A stretch of DNA of 64,000 nt from contig NZ_BARF01000050.1 in NCBI RefSeq assembly GCF_000367365.1, forward strand, positions 62,001 to 126,000, in the 5' to 3' direction. The notes under the pieces are model-generated. The model saw nothing but the letters and a program-made list of their open reading frames with translations, made no database searches and had not been told where the DNA came from. Each line of letters begins with the position of its first letter. Position 1 is the stretch's first letter. Shown here in pieces: positions 25,773 through 32,978 of the stretch. The DNA is from Streptomyces prunicolor NBRC 13075. Lineage in GTDB: Bacteria > Actinomycetota > Actinomycetes > Streptomycetales > Streptomycetaceae. A program made the position numbers and the translations under genes.

Positions 25773-25907
25773 ATGCGCCGCGTGACCGTGCAGAAGCCCC
25801 TGAGGAAGTCGGACACCCGTCGGGTACGGGACGAGACCGACGAGCGCCCTGTAGAGCGCCCCGAGGTCCGAAAGGACATCGCCCGCACGTGGTGGCCGGA
25901 CGGCTGA
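25773..25907 (+). CDS. 44-residue basic small protein
   Basis: Short ORF with an ideal ribosome site (AAGGAGG, seven bases before the ATG). It encodes MRRVTVQKPLRKSDTRRVRD and ends with RKDIARTWWPDG, a highly charged protein without membrane segments. It is divergent from the methyltransferase and ends just before the convergent GNAT gene. No family is recognised; the strong ribosome site and the non-repetitive, codon-biased sequence support it. Confidence 0.5.
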   Translation: MRRVTVQKPLRKSDTRRVRDETDERPVERPEVRKDIARTWWPDG

Positions 25908-25934
25908 GCCCGACCTGCCGCCTGTCTGCCGCGG

Positions 25935-26414
25935 TCAGTGCAGCCGCTTCCGGTAGTGGACGCGGTCGTACGGCCCGTCCGTGCGCCGCTCCACGACCTC
26001 GTACCCGAGCCTCGGGTAGATCTCCTGGTTCTCCCACATCAGCGCGTTGGTGTAGAGCCTGACTTCCGGCAGGCCGAGCGCACGCGCGCGTGCGTCCACG
26101 AAATCCAGGAGCAGCCGCCCCACGCCCCTGCCGTGCGCCTCGGGGTGGACGGCGATGCTGTCGAGGAACAGGTGATCCTCACGCTCCTCGATCACCACCA
26201 GCCCGATCACGGGCTCCCCCGTGACGTACACGCGCCCGGCGACCACATTCGCCATGTGGTCCGCCTCCATGGGCTGCGGCACCACACCGATGCGCGGAAT
26301 GTAGTGGCGGTACGCCATGTCGGTCACGGCCTTCACGGCGGGCACATCAGCGACGACGGCGACGCGAACCCCGTCCCGTCCACCCATCTGCACCACATCC
26401 CTCTCCGCGCTCAC
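25935..26414 (-). CDS. GNAT family N-acetyltransferase
   Basis: Single-domain GNAT enzyme of 159 residues. The acetyl-CoA site is seen in FLDSIAVHPEAHGRGVGRLL (about residues 80-99), followed by LPEVRLYTNALMWENQEIYP and LGYEVVERRT, the standard beta5-alpha4-beta7 end of the fold. The substrate is unknown. It stands alone between a 44-residue ORF and the LPMO gene. Confidence 0.9.
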   Translation of the reverse strand: MSAERDVVQMGGRDGVRVAVVADVPAVKAVTDMAYRHYIPRIGVVPQPMEADHMANVVAGRVYVTGEPVIGLVVIEEREDHLFLDSIAVHPEAHGRGVGRLLLDFVDARARALGLPEVRLYTNALMWENQEIYPRLGYEVVERRTDGPYDRVHYRKRLH

Positions 26415-26584
26415 CGAACCATCCCTCCCTGAGCCCTCAGTTAGCCCTGCCTTAACGCCACCATAAGGATCTCCCTCCCCCGTCTCCAGCAGGCGATTTC
26501 GCGGTTTCCAGGGGCTAGCTTCTGATCACCCCCACGGGATCCGTCCCCCGCGCCGCGCACCGTCCGAGGAGTTGGAGTTCCGCC

Positions 26585-27637
26585 ATGCCCGCACGCCGTA
26601 AGGCCGCCGCTGTCGCCGTCCTCGGTCTGACCCCGCTCGCGCTGACCGCGCTCGGCGCGGCGCCCGCGGTGGCGCACGGTTCGATGGGCGACCCGGTCAG
26701 CAGGGTCGCGCAGTGCTACGCGGAGGGGCCGGAGAGCCCGAAGTCGGACGCGTGCAAGGCGGCGGTCGCGGCCGGGGGCACGCAGGCGCTCTACGACTGG
26801 AACGGCATCCGGATCGGCGACGCGAGCGGACAGCACCAGACGCTGATCCCGGACGGCAAGCTGTGCAGCGCGAACAACGAGGAGTTCAAGGGCCTCGACC
26901 TGGCCCGCGCCGACTGGCCGGCGACGAGCGTGAGCAGCGGCTCGTACACCTTCAAGTACCGCGTGACCGCCCCGCACAAGGGCACCTTCAAGGTGTACAT
27001 CACCAAGTCCGGCTACGACCCCGCGCAGCCGCTCGCCTGGGCGGACCTGGACCTGGAGCACCCGGTCGCGACCTCCACCGACCCGGTCGCCTCGGGCGGT
27101 TTCTACACCTTCTCCGGCACCCTGCCGCAACGCTCCGGCAAACAACTCCTGTACGCGATCTGGCAGCGCTCGGACAGCCCGGAGGCGTTCTACTCCTGCT
27201 CGGACGTCAGCTTCGGCGGCAGCGGTAACGCCGGCGGCAGCGGCACGGGGGCCAACGGCGGTGGTACGGCGGGGAGTTCGAGGGGCAGTTCAACGCCCAC
27301 CCCGGCCGCTCCGACGACTCCGGCACCCACCGCCTCCGCGCCCTCCAGCCAACAGATCGCGGCCGGCGCCGACAAGTCGACCGTCGAGCACCACGGCCAC
27401 GGGGACGCGGACGCGAGCACCTCGGCGGAGCCGGTCGCCGCGACGAACCAGCCGATCACCGAGGCCAACGAGCCGCAGACGGCGGGGAGTTCGAAGAACC
27501 TCGCCGAGACCGGCGCCAACAACAGCTCGCCGTATCTCATCGTGGGCGGCGCCGCCTCCCTGGCGCTCGGCGCCGCGGCCCTGTTCGCCTCGGTCCGCCG
27601 GCGCGCGACCAACGGCGGTGGACGGCACGGCCGTTAG
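26585..27637 (+). CDS. AA10 lytic polysaccharide monooxygenase, sortase-tagged
   Basis: Secreted copper enzyme of 350 residues that oxidatively cuts chitin or cellulose. The signal peptide ends APAVA / HGSMGDPVSR, which leaves His as the first residue of the mature protein, the first ligand of the copper brace; the second His is in TAPHKGTFKVYITK. Four Cys suit the AA10 fold. After the catalytic domain (to about residue 200) a Gly/Ser/Pro/Thr linker leads to LAETG, a membrane helix (LIVGGAASLALGAAALFASV) and Arg-rich tail: an actinobacterial class E-like sortase signal. It should therefore be fixed to the cell wall rather than released. Confidence 0.92.
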   Translation: MPARRKAAAVAVLGLTPLALTALGAAPAVAHGSMGDPVSRVAQCYAEGPESPKSDACKAAVAAGGTQALYDWNGIRIGDASGQHQTLIPDGKLCSANNEEFKGLDLARADWPATSVSSGSYTFKYRVTAPHKGTFKVYITKSGYDPAQPLAWADLDLEHPVATSTDPVASGGFYTFSGTLPQRSGKQLLYAIWQRSDSPEAFYSCSDVSFGGSGNAGGSGTGANGGGTAGSSRGSSTPTPAAPTTPAPTASAPSSQQIAAGADKSTVEHHGHGDADASTSAEPVAATNQPITEANEPQTAGSSKNLAETGANNSSPYLIVGGAASLALGAAALFASVRRRATNGGGRHGR

Positions 27638-27651
27638 TACGGCTGTGCAGG

Positions 27652-27690
27652 GGGCGGGGCCTGTCCGGCGGCTCAGGTCGGACAGGCCCC
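27652..27690. terminator. Bidirectional terminator hairpin
   Basis: GCGGGGCCTGTCC (27652-27664) is the exact reverse complement of GGACAGGCCCCGC (27678-27690), with a 13-base loop. It lies between the convergent LPMO and lipase stops and can end both transcripts. Confidence 0.85.
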
Positions 27691-27705
27691 GCGGTGTGCG
27701 TACGG

Positions 27706-28566
27706 TCAACTGAGCGCCGACAGGCAGTTGGTGGTAGTGGCGTGTGCCGGATCGAGGGCGTTGGCGACCTCGTGGAAGGCGATCCGGTCGGTGAGCCCGA
27801 GCAGGGCGTGCTCGGAGAGATCGACTGAACACAGGTTCTGGATCAGCACGTTGTGCACGTCGGACCCACTCAGGAACTGACTCGTGTAGGACGTGACGAC
27901 CTCGTCGTACCTGGTGGCGATGACCGTGTAGTGGACGCCGGGGACGGTGTCGCCGCCCGCGTTCAGCTTGGTGAGGAAGGCCGAGCCGGCGACCTGGTCG
28001 GCGAGGGCGGGAGCGGCCGAGGCGATCACGTCCTCGGCGCCCGGGAAGTACGGCAGGAGTTTGGTGAGGCCGTCCAGGGTGGTGCCGTGGTTGTCGGGCG
28101 CGATACCGACGAAGGTGTCCACCTTGGCGGCGCCGCCGAGGAACTTGAGGTAGTAGCGGGGCATCATGCCGCCCTGCGAGTGCCCGACGAGGTCGACCTT
28201 GGCGGCGCCGGTCGCGGCGAGCACCTTGTCGACGTAGACCTGGAGCTGTGCCGCCGACTCGTCGATGGGGCCGAGGCCGTATACGAGGGGGACGCCGGGG
28301 AGTTGGCCGTAGTCGAGGGAGAAGACGCAGTAGCCGCGGGCCTCCAGGTAGGGCGCGAGGGCCAGCCAGTTGTCGGTGCCGTTGGCGAAGGTGCCGTGTA
28401 CGAGGACGACGGGGTCGGGGTGGGCGGCGGAGGGCTCACAGCTGTAGTCGTTCCAACCGGTGCTGGACGCGGTCGACGCCTGGGCGGTGGCGGCGGGTAC
28501 GGCGACGGCCGCGGCGGTCAGCAGCAGTGCGGTCAGGGGTCTGAGCACTCGTTTCCAGGGCAGCAT
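27706..28566 (-). CDS. Secreted alpha/beta-hydrolase lipase
   Basis: Secreted triacylglycerol lipase/esterase (class 2 lipase family) of 286 residues. The signal peptide is ALLLTAAAVAVPAATAQAS. The oxyanion segment is VVLVHGTFANGTDNW, the nucleophile elbow GHSQGGMM (Ser at about residue 131), with IAPDNHGTTLDGL and a C-terminal FHEVANALDP segment containing the likely catalytic His. The ATG at 28566 has a GGAG ribosome site. It converges with the LPMO gene and shares its terminator. Confidence 0.9.
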   Translation of the reverse strand: MLPWKRVLRPLTALLLTAAAVAVPAATAQASTASSTGWNDYSCEPSAAHPDPVVLVHGTFANGTDNWLALAPYLEARGYCVFSLDYGQLPGVPLVYGLGPIDESAAQLQVYVDKVLAATGAAKVDLVGHSQGGMMPRYYLKFLGGAAKVDTFVGIAPDNHGTTLDGLTKLLPYFPGAEDVIASAAPALADQVAGSAFLTKLNAGGDTVPGVHYTVIATRYDEVVTSYTSQFLSGSDVHNVLIQNLCSVDLSEHALLGLTDRIAFHEVANALDPAHATTTNCLSALS

Positions 28567-28712
28567 CGTGTGATCTCCTTGCGGCTCAAGGGAGTTGCGA
28601 CGGCCTTACGCCCTGTGATCCGGATCACAAGAATGCTGTTCACTCGTCAAGTTACGAGCGAGTAGGTGAAGTGTGAAGTTACGCGTCAGTAAAAACTTCC
28701 AGCGATAGCCAG

Positions 28713-29156
28713 TCACCAGGCGGGCCTGAAGGGACCGTAGGGCGCAATTCGCCGCAAACGGTCACACAACACGCGCACTTCACCCTCACCCAGCAGTTCG
28801 ATCCAGGGCTGCACGGCCTCCAGCGCCGCTTCCTCCGCGGCTCGCGTGCAGGCCCAGCCCAACTCCGTGAGCACGACCAGCCGAGCGCGCGCGTCACCGG
28901 GGTGCGGACGGCGCTCGACGTACCCCTTGCGCACGAGTTCGTCGACGAGCTGACTCGCGGCCTGCTTGGTGATGCCGAGGTGCGCGGCGAGATCGGTAGC
29001 CGTCGCACCGTCCGGCGCGAGCCGCGCGAACGCGAAGCCGTACGCCGGACGCCCCTCGAACCCACGGGCCACGACCCCGTCGTTGATGCGCTTCGTCAGG
29101 TCACCCGCGGCGGCGAGCAGGGCGGCGGTCAGGGCGATGGCCTCGGAGTTCTCCAC
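28713..29156 (-). CDS. MarR family regulator
   Basis: Winged-helix repressor of 147 residues. The DNA-binding part is LAAHLGITKQAASQLVDELV (about residues 56-75) and the wing follows in KGYVERRPHPGDARARLVVL. The GTG start at 29156 lies 29 bases from a large palindromic operator shared with the divergent cupin gene, so it probably represses both itself and the cupin gene and responds to a small molecule, as is common in the family. Confidence 0.9.
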   Translation of the reverse strand: MENSEAIALTAALLAAAGDLTKRINDGVVARGFEGRPAYGFAFARLAPDGATATDLAAHLGITKQAASQLVDELVRKGYVERRPHPGDARARLVVLTELGWACTRAAEEAALEAVQPWIELLGEGEVRVLCDRLRRIAPYGPFRPAW

Positions 29157-29173
29157 GACGGCATTGAAACACC

Positions 29174-29232
29174 CTTGACGAACCGGTCAAGCTGCTTGAC
29201 CATGTTGGCTCATATGGTCAAGCAGCTTGACC
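29174..29232. promoter_or_regulatory. Nested palindromic operator, MarR/cupin intergenic
   Basis: GGTCAAGCTGCTTGACCAT (29185-29203) is repeated as its exact reverse complement at 29214-29232, ten bases apart. Each arm is itself a palindrome, GGTCAAG-CTG-CTTGACC, the length expected for a MarR dimer site. A further CTTGAC (29174-29179) pairs with GTCAAG (29186-29191). The site lies between divergent starts at 29156 and 29285. Confidence 0.8.
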
Positions 29233-29284
29233 ATCCAAGCGTCCGGCCACCCGGCCGTCCGGCCGTCCATTTCTGGAGGCAGCC

Positions 29285-29659
29285 ATGCCCGTCGTCCACC
29301 CGTCCGACGCCGTCGTCCACGAGATCCACGGCGCCCGCTTCGTCTCGTACGCCCACCCCTCCACCGGCAGCAAGGAACTGTGCGCCTGGCGCGGCGAGAT
29401 CCCCGCCGGCACCAAAGCCACCCTGCACACCGTCAACCGCGAGGAGATCCTGCACATCCTCGAAGGCGAGCTGGTGATCACGCTCGACGGCCGCACCGAG
29501 CGGGTCGGCGCGGGTGACACGCTGATCATCAACCCCGGCGCGACCTTCGGCGCCGAGAACCCCACCGACCGGACCGCGGTCACCTGGGTCACCACGACCA
29601 TCGGCCTGGAGGCGGAGCTGGCGGACGGCACGCGCGTCGTCGCACCGTGGGCCAACTGA
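29285..29659 (+). CDS. Cupin domain protein
   Basis: Single cupin barrel of 124 residues. Motif 1 is seen as HTVNREEILHILEGELVIT (His and Glu metal ligands) and motif 2 as GDTLIINPGATFGAENP. It is likely a metal-dependent small enzyme or binding protein; the substrate is unknown. It is divergent from the MarR gene, with a shared operator, so it is probably the regulated target. Confidence 0.88.
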   Translation: MPVVHPSDAVVHEIHGARFVSYAHPSTGSKELCAWRGEIPAGTKATLHTVNREEILHILEGELVITLDGRTERVGAGDTLIINPGATFGAENPTDRTAVTWVTTTIGLEAELADGTRVVAPWAN

Positions 29660-29680
29660 CGTACGGACAAGGGGCCTTGG

Positions 29681-30098
29681 TCACATGCGGACGAGAGGCG
29701 CGCTCGGTTCGCCGCTCTCGGGGCGGCCCTTGTGGAACGTGAGGGCCGCGATCACGGCGCCGGTGACGAAGAGGCCGGCCGACCACCAGTAGGCGGTGGA
29801 GTAGCTGTGCAGCTGGGCCTGGGCCACGGTGGCCCGGGTGGATGACCTGCCGACGAGGTAGGCGGTCGCGGCGCTCGCGGCGAGGGTGTTGAGCAGGGCG
29901 GTGCCGATGGCGCCGCCGACCTGCTGCATCGTGTTGACCGCCGCGGAGGCGACCCCCGCGTCCTCGACCCCGACCCCGTGGATGGACAAGCTCATGGCGG
30001 GCGGCAGTGACAGGCCGATGCCGGAACCGATCAGGAGCAGTCCGGGCAGCACACCGGCGGCGTAGCCGCCGCCCACCACGAGCGTCGCCGCCTGGCAC
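29681..30098 (-). pseudogene. C-terminal fragment of an MFS drug exporter
   Basis: Only the last about 135 residues of a DHA2-type (EmrB/QacA-like) exporter remain: LLLIGSGIGLSLPPAMSLSI, then GVASAAVNTMQQVGGAIGTA and a final membrane segment (GLFVTGAVIAALTFHKG). The rest of the usual 14-segment protein is absent; the reading frame continues upstream into unrelated sequence on the other strand's hydrolase fragment. The break lies near 30095, where the two fragments meet. Confidence 0.75.
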
Positions 30099-30278
30099 CG
30101 GAAGCCGTCCTGGTACGCGGTCTCGAAGGACGACCGCACCATCGACCCCGACCTGGAGCGCTTCATGGCCCACCGTATGAACGCCACGACCATCGAGGTC
30201 GACTCCGGCCACCTGTCGCTCGTGACGCACCCGGAAGCGATCACCGGGCTCATCCTGCGCGCCGCGGCGAACAGTTGA
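30099..30278 (+). pseudogene. C-terminal fragment of an alpha/beta-hydrolase
   Basis: An open frame reads RKPSWYAVSKDDRTIDPDLE, continues with RFMAHRMNATTIEVDSGHLS and ends ITGLILRAAANS before TGA at 30276. This is the end of an RsbQ-like alpha/beta-hydrolase, with the catalytic Asp (DDRTI) and His (SGHLS) regions. The nucleophile half is missing and there is no start codon or ribosome site. It abuts the MFS fragment at about 30098. Confidence 0.7.
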
Positions 30279-30391
30279 CGCCCCTGCGCCCCTGCGCCCA
30301 TGCCCCCAACACCCCGGTCGGCACGACGTTCCCGTTCCGTAAGGTTTTCGACCGCCCCAGCCGCACCGAACGGGACGAAGCTGAGCGATGA

Positions 30392-30414
30392 ACGCGGACG
30401 GGTGCCGTCCGCGT
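30392..30414. terminator. Short G+C-rich hairpin
   Basis: ACGCGGACGG (30392-30401) pairs exactly with CCGTCCGCGT (30405-30414) around a GTG loop. It lies upstream of the small membrane protein gene; it could terminate transcripts coming from the fragment region. Confidence 0.45.
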
Positions 30415-30443
30415 GACGTATCGGTGCGGGGAATGGAGTGACC

Positions 30444-30650
30444 ATGGTGGTCCGTGGTGTCGGCGGGATCATCCTCGTCGTGCTCGGCGCGGTCTGGATC
30501 GCGCAGGGTGTCGGCGCGATGAACGGCTCGGCCATGTCCGGCCACGGCCAGTACGCGGTACTGGGCGTGGTGGTCGTGCTGATCGGGCTCTTCCTGCTGC
30601 TGCGGGCCTGGCGGGTGCGGAAGAACCCCGACCTGCACCAACGCCCTTGA
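30444..30650 (+). CDS. Small two-helix membrane protein
   Basis: Protein of 68 residues with two membrane segments (GGIILVVLGAVWIAQGVGA and YAVLGVVVVLIGLFLLLRA) and a basic C-terminal tail. The ATG at 30444 has a GGAG site about six bases upstream; a GTG at 30438 is the alternative. Proteins of this size and shape are common in Streptomyces, but the role is unknown. It is the only intact-looking gene in the debris belt from 29.7 to 31.7 kb. Confidence 0.6.
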   Translation: MVVRGVGGIILVVLGAVWIAQGVGAMNGSAMSGHGQYAVLGVVVVLIGLFLLLRAWRVRKNPDLHQRP

Positions 30651-30678
30651 GCGCAGGGACGGTTGTGGCCGGAAGAGG

Positions 30679-30880
30679 TCAGTCGGCCAGCTCCGCCGGG
30701 CGTACCGCCTCCGGTCCGAAGCGTCGCCGGGCACGGTCCGCGGCGGCTTCGACCGCGCGGGCGCGCGCGTCTGCCGGATCCATGGAGAGCTGACGGTAGG
30801 CACTGCCGGCCGACCGCAGCTCGTCGGCACGGAGCACGAAGGCGCGGACACGGGCGCGTTGCAGTCCGAGGGAGGTCAAC
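30679..30880 (-). pseudogene. dinB: C-terminal fragment of a Y-family DNA polymerase (DinB)
   Basis: About 65 codons resemble the little-finger end of actinobacterial DinB polymerases: LQRARVRAFVLRADELRSAG, then YRQLSMDPADARARAVEAAA and DRARRRFGPEAVRPAELA. The catalytic palm is missing. The fragment is in frame with the IS110 remnant upstream, giving one chimeric ORF from 31239 to 30679 that cannot work as a polymerase. Confidence 0.6.
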
Positions 30881-31200
30881 AGGCCCAGGGCGGTGGCGTC
30901 GCCGACGCGCAAGGGGCACAGGTCTCGGCGGATGCGGACCTGGTCGGCGATGACGGCGGTATCCTCGGCGTCCGGTTTTGTCTTCGCCGTGGTAGCTCTC
31001 GGAGGCGCGCGGTGGATGGCCCGGCCGGATATGCAGTGCACCGGCTGGCCATGGTTGAGGAGGGTCGCGATGGCCAGCGCGGCTCCGCCGTCGGCCAAGT
31101 CCATTACGTCGGCGAGGAGTTCGAGGAGTTCGGGTTCGTCGTTGGCGACGCAGTGGTGATGGGTCTTGCCTGCGTCGATGCCGGCCCATATCGCGGCCAT
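30880..31200 (-). mobile_element. IS110-type transposase remnant
   Basis: N-terminal RuvC-like part of an IS110-family (DEDD) transposase. MAAIWAGIDAGKTHHHCVAN carries the first Asp, and KTKPDAEDTAVIADQVRIRR the later DAxD block (here DAED). Internal segments between these motifs are shortened compared with full members, and the C-terminal transposase domain has been replaced by the DinB fragment. It is inactive. Confidence 0.75.
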
Positions 31201-31388
31201 GTGGTGCCTCCGTGCAGGGGTGTTGCTGGTGCCGGCCACGGACGGCCTCGCTGTCGATTCCCTACCGAGCGATCATTCGCAATTCCCAATTGGCAGCCGA
31301 GTCGTCGTGGGGCGCCGAACGGCCAATCACTGAGCTTCTTCGAGTTGACCACCGATCAGGTGACGGTCCACGAAGCGCGACGAGCGAG

Positions 31389-31445
31389 GCCCCCGGGCTG
31401 TTGATCGAGGTGTCTGACGTCTCAACCACGCTGCTCGGGGGCCTC
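31389..31445. repeat. Inverted repeat, possible IS end
   Basis: GAGGCCCCCG (31389-31398) and its exact reverse complement CGGGGGCCTC (31436-31445) flank 37 bases just before the IS5-type transposase fragment. They may be a terminal repeat of that element or a leftover of nested insertion. Confidence 0.4.
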
Positions 31446-31446
31446 G

Positions 31447-31725
31447 TTGGTCATCCGTCCTGCCGCACTCGACCTGCCTCATGCGCTCGTGGAGTGGGGC
31501 ACCATGCTCATCGTCACCCGGCGAGGTGACCGCCGCTGTTACTTCCCACCGCACCATCGTGCCCTGGTCGCACCGGTCCAGCTGCTCCGGCACACCACCC
31601 TCACGCAGATCGCGGTCGGCTTCGGCATCTCCGTCGGCACCGCCCACGCCTGCACCACGGCCGTCATCGACCTGTTCGCCGACCGTGCGCCCGGGCTGCT
31701 GCGCGCCCTGCGCCGTCCCCCTGCG
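31447..31725 (+). mobile_element. IS5-family (Tnp_4-type) transposase remnant
   Basis: N-terminal part of a DDE transposase common in Streptomyces IS5-like elements: VIRPAALDLPHALVEWGTML, then LTQIAVGFGISVGTAHACTT (helix-turn-helix) and AVIDLFADRAPGLLRALR. After about residue 92 the similarity stops and the frame runs antisense through accE. The catalytic Asp residues are missing, so it is inactive. Confidence 0.75.
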
Positions 31726-31754
31726 AAGCCGCGAAGGAAAAGCCCCAGGGCACA

Positions 31755-31958
31755 TCAATTCTGCCAGCTGTGTGGGGCGCAGAAGCCCAGATTTCGATCC
31801 AGACGGCGCCAACTGGCCTTGGTGGACCGAGGATTGGCCGGGGCTCGTATGAACTGTCGGGCTGCACAAGCGATCAAGACCGTGGTGATCGCCGCAAGCT
31901 CCTCGGGTTGAGCGTGGCCCTTCTCAACACGAAAGAAGTGGCCCTCAGAAAGTGGCAT
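31755..31958 (-). CDS. accE: Acyl-CoA carboxylase epsilon subunit
   Basis: Protein of 67 residues like the small epsilon subunits of actinobacterial acetyl/propionyl-CoA carboxylases, which bind the beta subunit and promote carboxylase assembly. It shows FRVEKGHAQPEELAAITTVL (conserved core) and ends WRRLDRNLGFCAPHSWQN, a usual family ending. The ATG at 31958 has a GGAGG site. It is the last gene of the cluster strand and may support malonyl-CoA supply for the PKS. No alpha or beta subunit lies beside it, and an IS fragment begins just after its stop, so neighbours may have been lost. The Cys where most relatives have Arg is unusual. Confidence 0.65.
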   Translation of the reverse strand: MPLSEGHFFRVEKGHAQPEELAAITTVLIACAARQFIRAPANPRSTKASWRRLDRNLGFCAPHSWQN

Positions 31959-32088
31959 GAAGATCGGCCTCCGCCTTCTTCGCCTGACTCTTCAAGGGAA
32001 TGAAGTGCCGCAGCGGGTTGCCGTGCATTCGCGGAATTACCGGCCTCCACCGGGTCCCACCAATCCTGTTCGGCAACCCGCCATGGAG

Positions 32089-32769
32089 TCATCGATTCTC
32101 GGTGCCTCGATCCTCAGTTCCCCTGTTCGGCCCACCGAGACCGCTGCCGGAGCCGGCAGAGAATGCCTTTCGGTCGTTCAGCCGAGGGAAGGGTTCATCG
32201 GGGACAGGCACGTCGAGAAAGTCGCACAACGGACCCCATCCCTGACTGATTTCGAAGACGAGCAATCGACTGGCCGATATTTCCCGGCATACCGCATCAT
32301 TGTGCTCGGCAAATACTTTCTTGGCGTGCTCTTCGTCGGCGAACCGGCCATCGAAGATTCCCTCCCAGACGACCGAATTCGTCAGATTCTTGATCCGTGT
32401 GAGCCGAACGTCTTCCTGGGCCTTACGGGGCGGCTGGGCCAACACGCCTTGATAGATGCTGTTGAAAACGCTTTCGTACCAGCGTTGCGGGTCACGGGTG
32501 GTGAGGATGACCTTGGCCGACGGGTAGAAGTCGGCAAGTTCCCGCCAGAACCGAGATCCCGGCCAATCCACCGTGGACCTGTACGGGCCGTAGATCTCTT
32601 GCCAGTCGACGCCCTCCCCGCGGGCAGCACGCTCCCAATGCGAGATGGTCTCTTGGTGACTGAATACCTCCTGCATGTGATGACAAGGTCCACAGCCGAG
32701 ACGCTCAAGTGCAGCTTTAAGGGAAAGCGTTCCCGTGCGGCCGAATCCAGCACCGATGATTTCGAGCAT
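32089..32769 (-). CDS. Sulfotransferase-family protein
   Basis: Protein of 226 residues in the Sulfotransfer_4 type, often found near natural-product genes. The 5'-phosphosulfate loop is seen at the start, IIGAGFGRTGTLSLKAALER, and the 3'-phosphate part as VILTTRDPQRWYESVFNSIY. The C-terminus (SQGWGPLCDFLDVPVPDEPF) also fits. It would transfer sulfate from PAPS to a hydroxyl, here perhaps on the polyketide, though some family members have lost that activity. The ATG at 32769 has a GAGG site. It is separated from the P450 by 209 bases, is rather low in G+C, and is otherwise on the cluster strand. Confidence 0.82.
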   Translation of the reverse strand: MLEIIGAGFGRTGTLSLKAALERLGCGPCHHMQEVFSHQETISHWERAARGEGVDWQEIYGPYRSTVDWPGSRFWRELADFYPSAKVILTTRDPQRWYESVFNSIYQGVLAQPPRKAQEDVRLTRIKNLTNSVVWEGIFDGRFADEEHAKKVFAEHNDAVCREISASRLLVFEISQGWGPLCDFLDVPVPDEPFPRLNDRKAFSAGSGSGLGGPNRGTEDRGTENR

Positions 32770-32978
32770 CTATACCTCACAGGTAGGAACAACAGAAGGC
32801 GGGCGACACAGAGGAAATCGAGCCGAATGAGGTCGCATCCCGACGAATACTTCAGACGCGATTACGACGGAAGGAACAGATCGTGGGTCAGATTCAGGAA
32901 CTCACCGACCAGATGGATCTGACACACCCTCAGGCACGGCGCCTACGGCATAGCACCGTCGACCTGAAATGACGCACC

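Noticed and set aside
32089..32769. Sulfotransferase-thioesterase decarboxylative chain release, as in curacin
   Set aside because: The sulfotransferase-like protein is a separate small gene of another family, is not fused to an ACP or TE, and lies far from the terminal module.
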